In this document: piece by piece, positions 24,975 through 34,911 of the stretch | How positions within the stretch are numbered: the first letter of the stretch is position 1 | How the letters are laid out: each line of letters begins with the position of its first letter | Source of the DNA: a virus | Length of the DNA stretch: 62,526 nucleotides | IMG/VR virus record: IMGVR_UViG_3300008339_000051 | Span: 1-62,526 of that record | Reading direction: 5' to 3' (one strand) | Notes under the pieces: model-generated | What the model was told of the DNA's origin: nothing | The model's database searches: none | What the model saw: only the letters and a program-made list of their open reading frames with translations | Position numbers and translations under genes: made by a program

Positions 24975-26816
24975 ATGGCAGAAAAAAAGATTTCGTATAC
25001 AGTAAGGGACTTCCAAGCAGTAAGAGGGGAACTTATAAATTTTGTAAAAACATATTATCCTGAGTTAATACAAAATTTTAACGACGCATCTGTATTTTCA
25101 GTTTTGATGGATATGAATGCGGCAGTTGCCGATAATCTTAATTATCAAATTGACAGAAGTTTACAAGAAACTGTTTTACAATTTGCTCAACAAAAAAACT
25201 CATTATATAATATAGCAAGAACTTATGGTTTAAAAATTCCTGGACAAAGACCCTCTGTTTCATTAGTGGATTTTTCTATAACTGTACCTGCATTTGGTGA
25301 TAAAGAAGATATTAGATATTGTGGGATTTTAAGAAGAGGAACACAAGTAAACGGTGCTGGACAATCATTTGAAACGGTATACGATATAGACTTTTCTTCA
25401 CAATTTAATGGGGAAGGACAACCAAACTCAAGAATTGTAAGACCTAATTTTGATGCTGATGGAGGACTACTTAATTATACGATAACAAAAAGAGAAGTTG
25501 TTGTTAACGGTTTAACAAAAGTTTTTAAAAGAATCATTACTCCAAATGACGTTAGACCATTTTTTGAATTATTTTTACCCGAAAGAAATGTTTTAGGTGT
25601 GACTAGTGTAATTGTCAAAGATGGAACCGCTTACACAAATGTTCCCACAGACCAAGAATTTTTGTCTACAACCAATAGGTGGTATGAAGTAAGGTCATTA
25701 GTAGAAGATAGAGTTTTTGTTGAAGACCCAACTAAACCGTCTGATGCGCCTGGTATAAAGATAGGAAAATATATAACAACAAGTGACAAATTTATAACTG
25801 AATATACACCACAAGGTTTTATGAAAATGACTTTTGGTGGTGGAAACAATTCAGCAGAAAATCAATTAAGAGATTTTGCAAGAGATGGGATTGTTTTGAA
25901 CCTAAATAAATATTCAGATAATTTAGGATTAGGTAGTACGCTAAAATCAAACTCAACTTTGTTTATACAGTATAGAGTTGGTGGAGGAGTTTCAAGTAAT
26001 GTTGGTGTAGGAGTTATTAGTCAAGTACAAAGGAGTAACTTTTTTGTAAACGGACCATCAGAAATTATAAATACAACTACTGTAAATTCATTAAGTTGTT
26101 CGAACCCAATTGCCGCCATTGGAGGAGCACCTGCACCTACGTTAGAAGAAATAAGAAATTTGGTTGCGTTTAATTTCTCTGCTCAAAACAGAGCGGTGAC
26201 GGTTAACGATTATGATTCTATATTGAGAACTATGCCCTCACAGTTTGGAGCACCCTCTAAAGTCTCAATAGTTGAAGAAAATAATAAAATTAAAATAAAA
26301 ATACTTTCATACGACTCTAGTGGAAAACTAACATCAGTAACCCCAAATGCAATTAAAACAAATATTGCAAATTACCTTTCCAATTACCGAATGATAAATG
26401 ATTACATTTCAGTTGAAAGTGCAAATGTGATTGATTTAGGATTTGATATATCGGTTGTTTTAGATTCATCTCAAAGTCAAGGAGCGATAATTGCTAAAAT
26501 AATAGATATAGTCTCAACATATATGTCACCAGTTAATAGACAATTAGGTGAAAATGTCAATATATCTGAACTAAGAAGACAAATACAATCAGAGAATGGT
26601 GTATTATCTATAGACGACATTCAAGTCTTTAATAAAGTAGGAGGACAATATTCATCGGCTCAGACATCACAACCTTATTCTAATCCGTCAACAAAACAAA
26701 TAGGTTTGATATCAGATACAATATTTGCCGACCCAACACAGGTTTATCAAGTTCGATTCCCAAATGTTGATATTAGAGTTAGTGTTCTTAATTTATCAAC
26801 AGTAACATTCAGCTGA
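24975..26816 (+). CDS. 6: Baseplate wedge protein gp6 / baseplate J-like
   Basis: A 613-residue protein, close to T4 gp6 (660). The N-terminus FNDASVFSVLMDMNAAVADN then LNYQIDRSLQET (about 36-67) is the conserved helical region of gp6/J-like proteins. ARTYGLKIPGQRPS (about 80-93) and NRAVTVNDYDSIL (about 410-422) are also typical. The gp6 dimer ring is the central iris of the wedge that opens on contraction. gp25 and gp6 are neighbours in many myophages, as here. Confidence 0.85.
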   Translation: MAEKKISYTVRDFQAVRGELINFVKTYYPELIQNFNDASVFSVLMDMNAAVADNLNYQIDRSLQETVLQFAQQKNSLYNIARTYGLKIPGQRPSVSLVDFSITVPAFGDKEDIRYCGILRRGTQVNGAGQSFETVYDIDFSSQFNGEGQPNSRIVRPNFDADGGLLNYTITKREVVVNGLTKVFKRIITPNDVRPFFELFLPERNVLGVTSVIVKDGTAYTNVPTDQEFLSTTNRWYEVRSLVEDRVFVEDPTKPSDAPGIKIGKYITTSDKFITEYTPQGFMKMTFGGGNNSAENQLRDFARDGIVLNLNKYSDNLGLGSTLKSNSTLFIQYRVGGGVSSNVGVGVISQVQRSNFFVNGPSEIINTTTVNSLSCSNPIAAIGGAPAPTLEEIRNLVAFNFSAQNRAVTVNDYDSILRTMPSQFGAPSKVSIVEENNKIKIKILSYDSSGKLTSVTPNAIKTNIANYLSNYRMINDYISVESANVIDLGFDISVVLDSSQSQGAIIAKIIDIVSTYMSPVNRQLGENVNISELRRQIQSENGVLSIDDIQVFNKVGGQYSSAQTSQPYSNPSTKQIGLISDTIFADPTQVYQVRFPNVDIRVSVLNLSTVTFS

Positions 26817-26818
26817 TA

Positions 26819-26862
26819 ATTTCCTTTTCAAGTATTGTGATTATTTTTTGAAAATAGGAAAT
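26819..26862 (+). terminator. Imperfect hairpin after the gp6-like gene
   Basis: ATTTCC/GGAAAT and TTTTCAA/TTGAAAA pair around a 16-base loop with a 2-base bulge. There is no following T run, so it may stabilise mRNA rather than terminate. Confidence 0.35.
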
Positions 26863-26866
26863 AAAC

Positions 26867-26873
26867 TATTTAT
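26867..26873 (+). promoter_or_regulatory. TATTTAT element before the 1835-residue gene
   Basis: TATTTAT 17 bases before the ATG at 26891, just after the hairpin. It belongs to the recurring set. Confidence 0.45.
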
Positions 26874-26890
26874 CAAAAAAAGATAATTTA

Positions 26891-29800
26891 ATGCCACATT
26901 CATATAGAATCAGAACCAACATAGGAGTTGATAAACAAGTTAATCTTCAATTTGACCAAGACTTCGATTTCATTGAGATTCTTTCACTAAAGTTAACACA
27001 AACTGAAATATATCAAAGAAGATGTTCTGATTATGGTGTCATAGCTGGAAGAATTTCAGTTAACGGTGGATTTGGTTTACCAAATGCAAAATTGTCTGTA
27101 TTCATTCCATTAACAAATGAAGACTCAAATAACCCAATAATATCAGAACTATACCCATATAAAACACCAACAGATAAAAATGAAGATGGGTATAAATATA
27201 ATTTATTACCTAAGTCTCCACAATACGTAGGACACGTTCCTACAGGGACATTCTTCGATAGAGATGAAGTATTACTTGAAAAATCTATAATAGAAGTTTA
27301 TGACAAGTATTATAAGTACACTGTATCAACAAACGATAGTGGTGACTTTATGATTTTTGGTGTCCCAACAGGACAGCAAACTTTGGTAATGAATCTCGAT
27401 TTATCTGATATTGGTTGTTTTTCATTATCACCACAAGATTTGATTGACGCTGGTTTAGCGGTAGAAAGTCAAGTAAACGGATCTCAATTTAAATCCTCAA
27501 GTAACTTAAACGAGTTACCTCAAATATTAACTTTATATAAACAAGTAAATGTAGAACCATTATGGGGTGACCCTGATATTTGTTTTATTGGTATTACAAG
27601 AACAGACTTTGATTTATCGACAGAAGTTAATTTAACAATAAAACCTACAGGAGTATTCATGGGGTCTATTGCAACCACACAAGATGAGGAAGCGTTAAAG
27701 ACTAATTGTAGAGTTCCTTTTAAAGCTGGTAACTTTTGTAGTTTGAAAGCAGGGCAAGGAAGAATTTCTGCAATAAGACAAACTATAAATATTGATGATA
27801 ATGGAAATCCAATATTAGAAGAGTATTTTTTCGAACAAGGTGGTAAAGTTATAGATGGAGATGGTACTTTTTTGGTTAAAGTCCCAATGAATTTAGATTA
27901 TGTGACAACAGATGAGTTTGGTAACCAAATATTATCAATAGACCCAAATGTCGGTATACCAACAAAAGGAAAATATAGGTTTAAGGTAAGTTGGCAAAAT
28001 GACGGTGGTATTGAGAATGAAATTCTAAGGGCTAATTTTTTAGTACCTAATATTAAAGAATACGGATGGGCAATAACAACACCTAATGCTGACCCAACGT
28101 TAAACCCCCCAACCGATTTTACTGTAAACGTTCCTGGTACATCAACTTCTTCGTCCCCCCCATTAGTTTTACCACTACAAACAGGAGGGTTAATATTACA
28201 AAATTTTACAAACAGTCAAGACGTTTCCATTACAATTAATGGTGTACCATATACAGGTAGTTTAACGTCTATCCCAATCACATCACCTGGTGCTAACATT
28301 GTTGTAAACTGTACTGCGGTAGACACATCACAAAATCAAATTTTTGAGTTTTCATTTTATGACCAAGCAAGTTACGATGCGTATCGTTCATATGCATTTA
28401 GTTTAGATTGGGATGATTACGGTGATTCTGCAATGGTTCAAGAAGCAATTGACTGTGAAGATAGATTCTATGAATTTAATTATAACAAAGTATATACTAC
28501 AGCAATGTTCTTGGATAGATACAAAAATGGTATTTTGAGGTCAAGACATTTAGGTATTAAAGAAATAGATGACAGGGAATGTATATCAAAAAACAATCCA
28601 TTTCCTGTAAATGATGCGGTTCAGAAATTTGATTTTATTTATTTCTTGGCGATGTTGTTATTAAACATTTTAACATTCCCAATTCTTATATTGTTATTTG
28701 TTGCACACTTTGTTGCATGGGCATGGCCTGTCTTAAAGTGGGTTCTTATTATATTATGTATATATTTTCTCTACATACAAGTAAGAGAAACTATTGATGC
28801 GATTAATTCCGCAATTGAAAGTGCCGCAACGGCAATACCAGGAGGTCCTGTAATAAACATAGGTGCGGTTCTAAGGGCGGCGTGGCAAATATTACAAGCT
28901 TTATTCAAACTTGCGTTATACATACTATTCTTTGCGTTTGTAATAGTTTACATAGTAAGACTAAAAGGATTTAGGAGGATAGGACTTCCTATGCTTGCAT
29001 ATCCCGAATGTAATTCATGTTCATGTGATTGTGGTGATGTTGAGGTTGACGATGATTTTGATATTGGTTCTGTAACACAACAACTTAATGATGGTTATAA
29101 TCAACAACAAGCTGATGCTGGAAGTCCAGCACAGACATCAACCGACAATACATTTTTAGCACCAGTTAATCAACCACAATTTTATTCTCTATCTGAACAC
29201 TCAAATTATGCTCAAATCGATGACAATACCGACATAGATGACAACGCAGGAGGTAAATTTTATTGTGGAGGATCTAGTAGGTATAGATCTCTTTTGAATA
29301 GAGTTTTTAATGAAGAAATTACCCCTAATGTTTTAGAAAGGGCTTTATTAGATTTCCAAAGAATGTTTTCGGGTTATGATGTTATAGAACCTTCAGAAAA
29401 ATATAAACTTCACGCTCCACAACCTTTCTTATTCGCCGCTGAATTAACAAGCGGTGGTGATGAAAGATGGTTTGCTTACCCAACAAGAGAAACTTATCCC
29501 CAAAAACTAAATGAATTTAATACGAGAGATAAATATTTTTATGATTCAGTAGGTTCCGCACCTGGCACAGGTGTCAATAAAATAAAAACAGTTTTGAACC
29601 CGTCGTTAACCTCAACACCAAGTGACCCAATAGAAGACCAAGTTATAGTATTATTGGCTAAAGCGGGAACAACCTTACAATTGGGGACAGGAGAATTGGT
29701 TACCTTCCAAGACCCAAATTCATCAAATTGTTCTGTCAATATAACAGGAGCGACTGAAAACCAATTCAATAATAACGCAATTACAGGGGTTACTGCTTTT

Positions 29801-32398
29801 GGTAACGTATCTGCACCAATATCAAGAACTGTTGATTATGCCAACCCTTCCTCTAATGGTTCTGTCGGAATTACCGCAAATGTCTACTTATTGAATACTG
29901 GAGATACAGACAATTATTTACAATACCCAACAGATATAGAGTACTTCCAAGTCATAACAGGTATGACATATAGTTCATTCTATAACTTAGCTAACATAAC
30001 CAATGTAGGTTATTATCCATTAACATATTTACTTCATGAAATTCAATTCGTGTATGAGAACCAATGTTTTCCATATACAAATACTGACCCACTTTTTCAA
30101 AATTTAGGACCGGCAATTGACAATGTTGAAGCCTCAAACAGAAATTCACTTGAAGTAATTATATTAACTAGAGGTGTTGACCCTTTCACTCCTAAACAAG
30201 AAATTGAATATGACTTATCATATATTTTTGGTGAGACATCTTATGGTACAGGTCCAATAGTGACAGGAGAATATTACTTCAACTATCCGATTCAACCTCT
30301 CTCAACTAATAATGTTAAACCATTATCTCATGATACTTTGGATAATACTACAACAAATTTATATTTTCCATCATTAACTTTTGATTTGACACCTGGACAA
30401 TTTACGGCATTTACTTCGACATTACCTTATTATTATTTATCTACTGATGATAATTCAGGGTCATATACACCATCAACATCACCAGTGTTTATTCCTGTAT
30501 CATCCCAATCATCCGCACCGTATAACCTTCTAACAAACTCCCCTTTCAATCAAGTAATACCTAAATACGTACAAGATTATTTTGTTGGAGGAACATTCAT
30601 TGGTGCGGGTTCACCAACAAGTTCAGGGGTTGGATGTACAGGTACTCCACAAGACGGTCCTTCAAATCAACCAACATATTATTGTTATTTAGATAGTGTT
30701 AGTACAAACGACGAGTATGGGGATCCACCAAGTGGTTACAATGCGTTATATTCAAGAGCGTATTATAGATATCTTGCAAGTACCGTAAACTTTTCTGACG
30801 AAACAAAACTTGTTATGAGAAGTGATAGATTACCAACATCAACAAGAACGGAAGATGGTGTAGGTTCTGAAACGGGTTATGGATTACATCAAAACAATAA
30901 TTTCTATTACTTCAAACCAGGAAGTGCCGGAAGTACACCAACATTATCATCGCCTGGTACACCACCGACAGGTAATTATGCTGACTCATCAGGATTAATT
31001 ACAGGTCTTACATCCACTCTTACTTGTGAAGGATTAACATCATTAAAATGTTATACTGGATCAGGGACTAACTTTGGTGTCAGTACTAATTGTGACGTAC
31101 CTGATGATAGAGTAGTAAAAGGTTGTTATTGTCTATTGAATAAAAAATATATTACAGAATATAAAGAAGATGTTTTATTATTTTTAGAATGGAAAGTTAG
31201 ATATCTTTTGATGTTGGCCGCTTGTCGAGGAGTGTTTGCTAGAGTATTCCAAAACAATTGGATTAACGGTTTCTTATATATGCCGTCGTTTAATAAAACC
31301 GCAACATACGCATCAAACTCAGTAACAGACCCCACTTATAATTATTGTAGAGATACAATTGTGTTTGATGACACACAAAATAGTTTTTATTATAGATCGT
31401 CACCTTATGATAGATTTATTAATCAATTTATTGGTAAACCATCACCTACACCTCCTAACAATTTAGCATCATTGGTTGTTAGTAATCCTGGATATAATGA
31501 CAAACAATTACAATCACCAACAACAATAGTTGATTTAGGACCACGAGATGGTTTTATAAATCAAGTTTGTGGTAATGAAAACCTTGAGGGTTATTTTGTT
31601 AATCAAATGAAGTCAACATCATATAATGATGACTCAGATATACTTCAAATGGGAATTATTTCAAGGTTAATTAACCAAACTATAGTACAACAAATGTTAC
31701 CTATCGCCACAAACAGTAATGAAGGTGAAGGAATTGGAGTTATACAGTTCTTTAATAGTAATAGAGGTGGTGATAGAATTGACGGTGATTTCGCACAAGC
31801 CTTTTCTGCAAACAGTGAGTTTAAAGTTAAACCATATTTAAATGAGAATTACCCAAATAACTATCTTTTTGTTGGTGAAGATACACAGTCACCTGCTAGA
31901 CCTGTTTTCGGTGTTTTTTACCAATCAGATTCAGAACAAACAGTCACTAGAAAAAGATATTCACCTGGAGTTCAAACATATAATTTAACTCCTTTTGTTG
32001 GTTATAATTTTGGTTATCCATCAACTCAAGAAGTGCCTTTTTATAAATGGCAAATAACAACACCAACTCAAAATATTTTCGGAACAGAAAATAACAATTG
32101 GTATACACAGATTTTAACAACAAACAACGGTTTTTATAAATCAAGATATCAAGATTTAGACCCACAAACATCAGATTATTTCAAAACAACTACAACACAA
32201 GATTGGCATATAACTAATTTTACTCCATCTCCTGACCCATCAATTACAAACGTAGTTTATGGAGCACCTAATTCACCAGGTCAAGACCCAATACTTATGG
32301 GAGCACCATTCCACTTTTATTTTGGGTTGAATAATGGTTTTACCGCACTTGACAGGTTTATAAAACTTTATGTAAACAACTCACAAACAAATGGGTAA
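26891..32398 (+). CDS. Giant structural protein with internal membrane segments
   Basis: An 1835-residue protein of unknown function. VIAGRISVNGGFGLPNAKLS (about residues 50-69) and the later VSTNDSGDFMIFGVPTG (about 145-161) look like a carboxypeptidase-regulatory-type beta domain. Two very hydrophobic stretches follow, at about 580-632 (AMLLLNILTFPILILLFVA and onward; two or three helices) and 668-692 (LALYILFFAFVIVYIV), then a cysteine cluster CNSCSCDCGD near 707-716. The remaining 1100 residues are Asn/Thr/Ser/Tyr-rich and beta-like. It overlaps the next gene by 8 bases and shares its operon with wedge proteins, so it is probably on the virion. Membrane helices in such a protein are unusual. 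Confidence 0.5.
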   Translation: MPHSYRIRTNIGVDKQVNLQFDQDFDFIEILSLKLTQTEIYQRRCSDYGVIAGRISVNGGFGLPNAKLSVFIPLTNEDSNNPIISELYPYKTPTDKNEDGYKYNLLPKSPQYVGHVPTGTFFDRDEVLLEKSIIEVYDKYYKYTVSTNDSGDFMIFGVPTGQQTLVMNLDLSDIGCFSLSPQDLIDAGLAVESQVNGSQFKSSSNLNELPQILTLYKQVNVEPLWGDPDICFIGITRTDFDLSTEVNLTIKPTGVFMGSIATTQDEEALKTNCRVPFKAGNFCSLKAGQGRISAIRQTINIDDNGNPILEEYFFEQGGKVIDGDGTFLVKVPMNLDYVTTDEFGNQILSIDPNVGIPTKGKYRFKVSWQNDGGIENEILRANFLVPNIKEYGWAITTPNADPTLNPPTDFTVNVPGTSTSSSPPLVLPLQTGGLILQNFTNSQDVSITINGVPYTGSLTSIPITSPGANIVVNCTAVDTSQNQIFEFSFYDQASYDAYRSYAFSLDWDDYGDSAMVQEAIDCEDRFYEFNYNKVYTTAMFLDRYKNGILRSRHLGIKEIDDRECISKNNPFPVNDAVQKFDFIYFLAMLLLNILTFPILILLFVAHFVAWAWPVLKWVLIILCIYFLYIQVRETIDAINSAIESAATAIPGGPVINIGAVLRAAWQILQALFKLALYILFFAFVIVYIVRLKGFRRIGLPMLAYPECNSCSCDCGDVEVDDDFDIGSVTQQLNDGYNQQQADAGSPAQTSTDNTFLAPVNQPQFYSLSEHSNYAQIDDNTDIDDNAGGKFYCGGSSRYRSLLNRVFNEEITPNVLERALLDFQRMFSGYDVIEPSEKYKLHAPQPFLFAAELTSGGDERWFAYPTRETYPQKLNEFNTRDKYFYDSVGSAPGTGVNKIKTVLNPSLTSTPSDPIEDQVIVLLAKAGTTLQLGTGELVTFQDPNSSNCSVNITGATENQFNNNAITGVTAFGNVSAPISRTVDYANPSSNGSVGITANVYLLNTGDTDNYLQYPTDIEYFQVITGMTYSSFYNLANITNVGYYPLTYLLHEIQFVYENQCFPYTNTDPLFQNLGPAIDNVEASNRNSLEVIILTRGVDPFTPKQEIEYDLSYIFGETSYGTGPIVTGEYYFNYPIQPLSTNNVKPLSHDTLDNTTTNLYFPSLTFDLTPGQFTAFTSTLPYYYLSTDDNSGSYTPSTSPVFIPVSSQSSAPYNLLTNSPFNQVIPKYVQDYFVGGTFIGAGSPTSSGVGCTGTPQDGPSNQPTYYCYLDSVSTNDEYGDPPSGYNALYSRAYYRYLASTVNFSDETKLVMRSDRLPTSTRTEDGVGSETGYGLHQNNNFYYFKPGSAGSTPTLSSPGTPPTGNYADSSGLITGLTSTLTCEGLTSLKCYTGSGTNFGVSTNCDVPDDRVVKGCYCLLNKKYITEYKEDVLLFLEWKVRYLLMLAACRGVFARVFQNNWINGFLYMPSFNKTATYASNSVTDPTYNYCRDTIVFDDTQNSFYYRSSPYDRFINQFIGKPSPTPPNNLASLVVSNPGYNDKQLQSPTTIVDLGPRDGFINQVCGNENLEGYFVNQMKSTSYNDDSDILQMGIISRLINQTIVQQMLPIATNSNEGEGIGVIQFFNSNRGGDRIDGDFAQAFSANSEFKVKPYLNENYPNNYLFVGEDTQSPARPVFGVFYQSDSEQTVTRKRYSPGVQTYNLTPFVGYNFGYPSTQEVPFYKWQITTPTQNIFGTENNNWYTQILTTNNGFYKSRYQDLDPQTSDYFKTTTTQDWHITNFTPSPDPSITNVVYGAPNSPGQDPILMGAPFHFYFGLNNGFTALDRFIKLYVNNSQTNG

Positions 32399-34142
32399 CA
32401 ATGAAAACATAAAAATTATTTTAGGTTCTAAAAAGAACAAGGTATCAAGTAACGTTGACGAGGCAATCAGAGTACCACTAAATCAAACCTTCAAGCAACA
32501 AGTTGAGTTTGATAGAACAGAGCAAATCAATTTAGCTGAATTGTTTCAAAAAGAAAGAAATGAATCAACAATTTTTAGACCAACAAGTAAAATAGTTTTT
32601 CTTTTTGAAAACGCATACAAAGGAGATGTAACTTATAATCCATATAAAAACAACTTATTTTATACTGACTCTATTGCAAATGCTGTTTCATCGGCATCAA
32701 ACCCCTCTTCGCCATGGGAAGGATGTCCACAGTTTAGTGAGTTTGATTTTATACGAACTGATAATAATGTTAATGGATACACTACTGGTGTTAACTCACA
32801 AGTAAATTTTGTAAACAAAAGTGCAACAACATATAATTGGCAATATTACATAACATATCCTTATGAAAATACTGATAGAGAATTGTATGCCGATGATGGA
32901 CAGACTACTAATAATTGGACATGGATGGCATCAGAAGGAATTCCTTTTATAATAGAAACAAATTCGTTATATGGGGATAATGTTATTTCTTTTAGATGCC
33001 CAATGAAACACGGGTTAAATATAGGAGAATCAGTTAAACTTAGTTTTGATTATAATGGAACTGATTTGTTCCAAGTTTCATCGTTAGGGAATGAAAATTT
33101 TGGTACAAATGAATATATATTCAACATACAAAATATTGGATATCTACCACCAACATTTGATGTTGGAACAATAGGAACATTTAAAAGGGTTGTAAATCAA
33201 ACGAATCCTTTGGATACAGAATCTAGATATTACGTAAGAAAACACAAAATATTAACTTTATTAGATGACACAGTATTAGTTAATGCTGGTTTTGAAAAAA
33301 ACATATTTAGGAAAGTAACTCAATATGAAAAGGCAGTTTTAACACCAAACGGTGTAAATAGAATTTCAGTCAAAGAAGGTAATGATTCTTATAATCTTGT
33401 TTTTAATAGGGACATTGATATTGCCGGATTAAGAGACAATTGGTATAGACCAGTTTCAGAATTGTTTGTTTCAATAATATGGAGAGGGTATTTTGGTTGG
33501 ACATTAGGTCCAAACTCACAACTTAAAGAAGGGTACGAATTTAATTTACCATTAGAGGGTACCACACCAAGTACATGGTGGGCAACAACAAACTCAAACT
33601 CAGATACTAATTTACCGATTTCAACATATAACACAAATACTAATGATTTTTATTATGTTGACACTTTAAATATTGGTGATGTTTTAAATGGTGATTTTTG
33701 TGAATACAATGGTTATGAACAAATAGAAAGGGTTATTTCTGATTCGTATCATAAATTCACATTTAATCCTAACTACTTTTCTTCACCTGATTTATTATCC
33801 TATCAAAATCAATTGGGATATTATTATAAACCCCATCACCCAATTACCATAAAAGTCTTTTCTACATCAATAAATGAGGAAGGTTACCAAAATTTGAACA
33901 TAGTTCCCGACTACTCATATTATTCTATAATAAGTCAGACTTTTAGATGGAGAGATATTTACCCTTATGGATACATAGATAGTGAAGGTTATGGTGTTGA
34001 TTACCCGTTTTTAAATGGCGCCCATTACCCATATAATCAAATAATTTTCAGATTGTTTAGTGACGGTAATAATATTAGTTTAGGAAATAATATGAATAAC
34101 TTTAATACAATACAAGACCCTTCGATAGATGATTGTGAATAA
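32391..34142 (+). CDS. Structural protein of the second baseplate operon, 583 residues
   Basis: Not recognised. The N-terminus (IKIILGSKKNK and EAIRVPLNQTFKQQVEF) is followed by an Asn/Tyr/Asp-rich, beta-type body with many aromatic residues and no helix-rich region, as in baseplate periphery or fibre-attachment proteins. No catalytic motif, signal or membrane segment is seen. It overlaps the genes on both sides (8 and 14 bases), so it is translated together with the 1835- and 260-residue proteins and probably assembles with them. Confidence 0.5.
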   Translation: MGNNENIKIILGSKKNKVSSNVDEAIRVPLNQTFKQQVEFDRTEQINLAELFQKERNESTIFRPTSKIVFLFENAYKGDVTYNPYKNNLFYTDSIANAVSSASNPSSPWEGCPQFSEFDFIRTDNNVNGYTTGVNSQVNFVNKSATTYNWQYYITYPYENTDRELYADDGQTTNNWTWMASEGIPFIIETNSLYGDNVISFRCPMKHGLNIGESVKLSFDYNGTDLFQVSSLGNENFGTNEYIFNIQNIGYLPPTFDVGTIGTFKRVVNQTNPLDTESRYYVRKHKILTLLDDTVLVNAGFEKNIFRKVTQYEKAVLTPNGVNRISVKEGNDSYNLVFNRDIDIAGLRDNWYRPVSELFVSIIWRGYFGWTLGPNSQLKEGYEFNLPLEGTTPSTWWATTNSNSDTNLPISTYNTNTNDFYYVDTLNIGDVLNGDFCEYNGYEQIERVISDSYHKFTFNPNYFSSPDLLSYQNQLGYYYKPHHPITIKVFSTSINEEGYQNLNIVPDYSYYSIISQTFRWRDIYPYGYIDSEGYGVDYPFLNGAHYPYNQIIFRLFSDGNNISLGNNMNNFNTIQDPSIDDCE

Positions 34143-34911
34143 CTATAGAATATTGAACAAACCAAATGACAATTACGTCAATATACCTATTGAAATAAAA
34201 TGGGATATTGATGGTAATGATGATGCTATCGACCAATTTGTTGAAGAAACAATCGAAGATGTCATTGGTACAATTAATAGTTTTGAGATATCAAGATTTT
34301 CACACAAAAAACATGATGATAGTGATAGAACAGATGTTAGGTACAACTTTAATTTTTTTGAACAAGCTTTGAATATTTACACTCCTTCTTATTTGACAGA
34401 AGGGTTTACTGTAAATGAATTATATTATTTTTCACAACCATTCACAAAAAGTTTTTTTAAGTTGGATTTGTATGATACTAAAGACGATGCAACACAAAAA
34501 AATTACTTAACAGTAATAATTCCAGTACAACAAGGGGCGACTCAATCAGGTCAAGTTTTAACACCAACATTACCAACAGTGTCAATTAAAAGACCACAAT
34601 TCACGTTGGACTTTTTAGGTGATAAAGAAGGGTACTTTTTATATTGGTTAAGAAGTACTGAATATATCAATATTGATACCTTGTATATGAAGGCAAAATT
34701 CTTCAACGGGAAAACAGGTTCGTATGTGGTAATGACAAACACACCACAGAATTTAATACTCCCAACTCCTTATAATTTCGACCCTACTGTGTATTTTTAC
34801 TATGAAGTAAACTTTGATTATAACGATTTCACATATACAATTTTAGATAACAACGGAAATAGAATTGGAACAAACAACCCAATAAACTGGTATGAATATA
34901 TTAACCCATAA
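34129..34911 (+). CDS. Structural protein, 260 residues
   Basis: Not recognised. A beta-rich protein with an acidic N-terminal third. IPIEIKWDIDGNDDAIDQFV and SIKRPQFTLDFLGDKEGYF are the clearest conserved-looking segments. It starts at an ATG inside the end of the previous gene (14-base overlap; a GTG at 34135 is an alternative), and its stop overlaps the next ATG by one base (TAATG). Gene packing points to a virion or assembly role with its neighbours. Confidence 0.5.
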   Translation: MIVNNYRILNKPNDNYVNIPIEIKWDIDGNDDAIDQFVEETIEDVIGTINSFEISRFSHKKHDDSDRTDVRYNFNFFEQALNIYTPSYLTEGFTVNELYYFSQPFTKSFFKLDLYDTKDDATQKNYLTVIIPVQQGATQSGQVLTPTLPTVSIKRPQFTLDFLGDKEGYFLYWLRSTEYINIDTLYMKAKFFNGKTGSYVVMTNTPQNLILPTPYNFDPTVYFYYEVNFDYNDFTYTILDNNGNRIGTNNPINWYEYINP

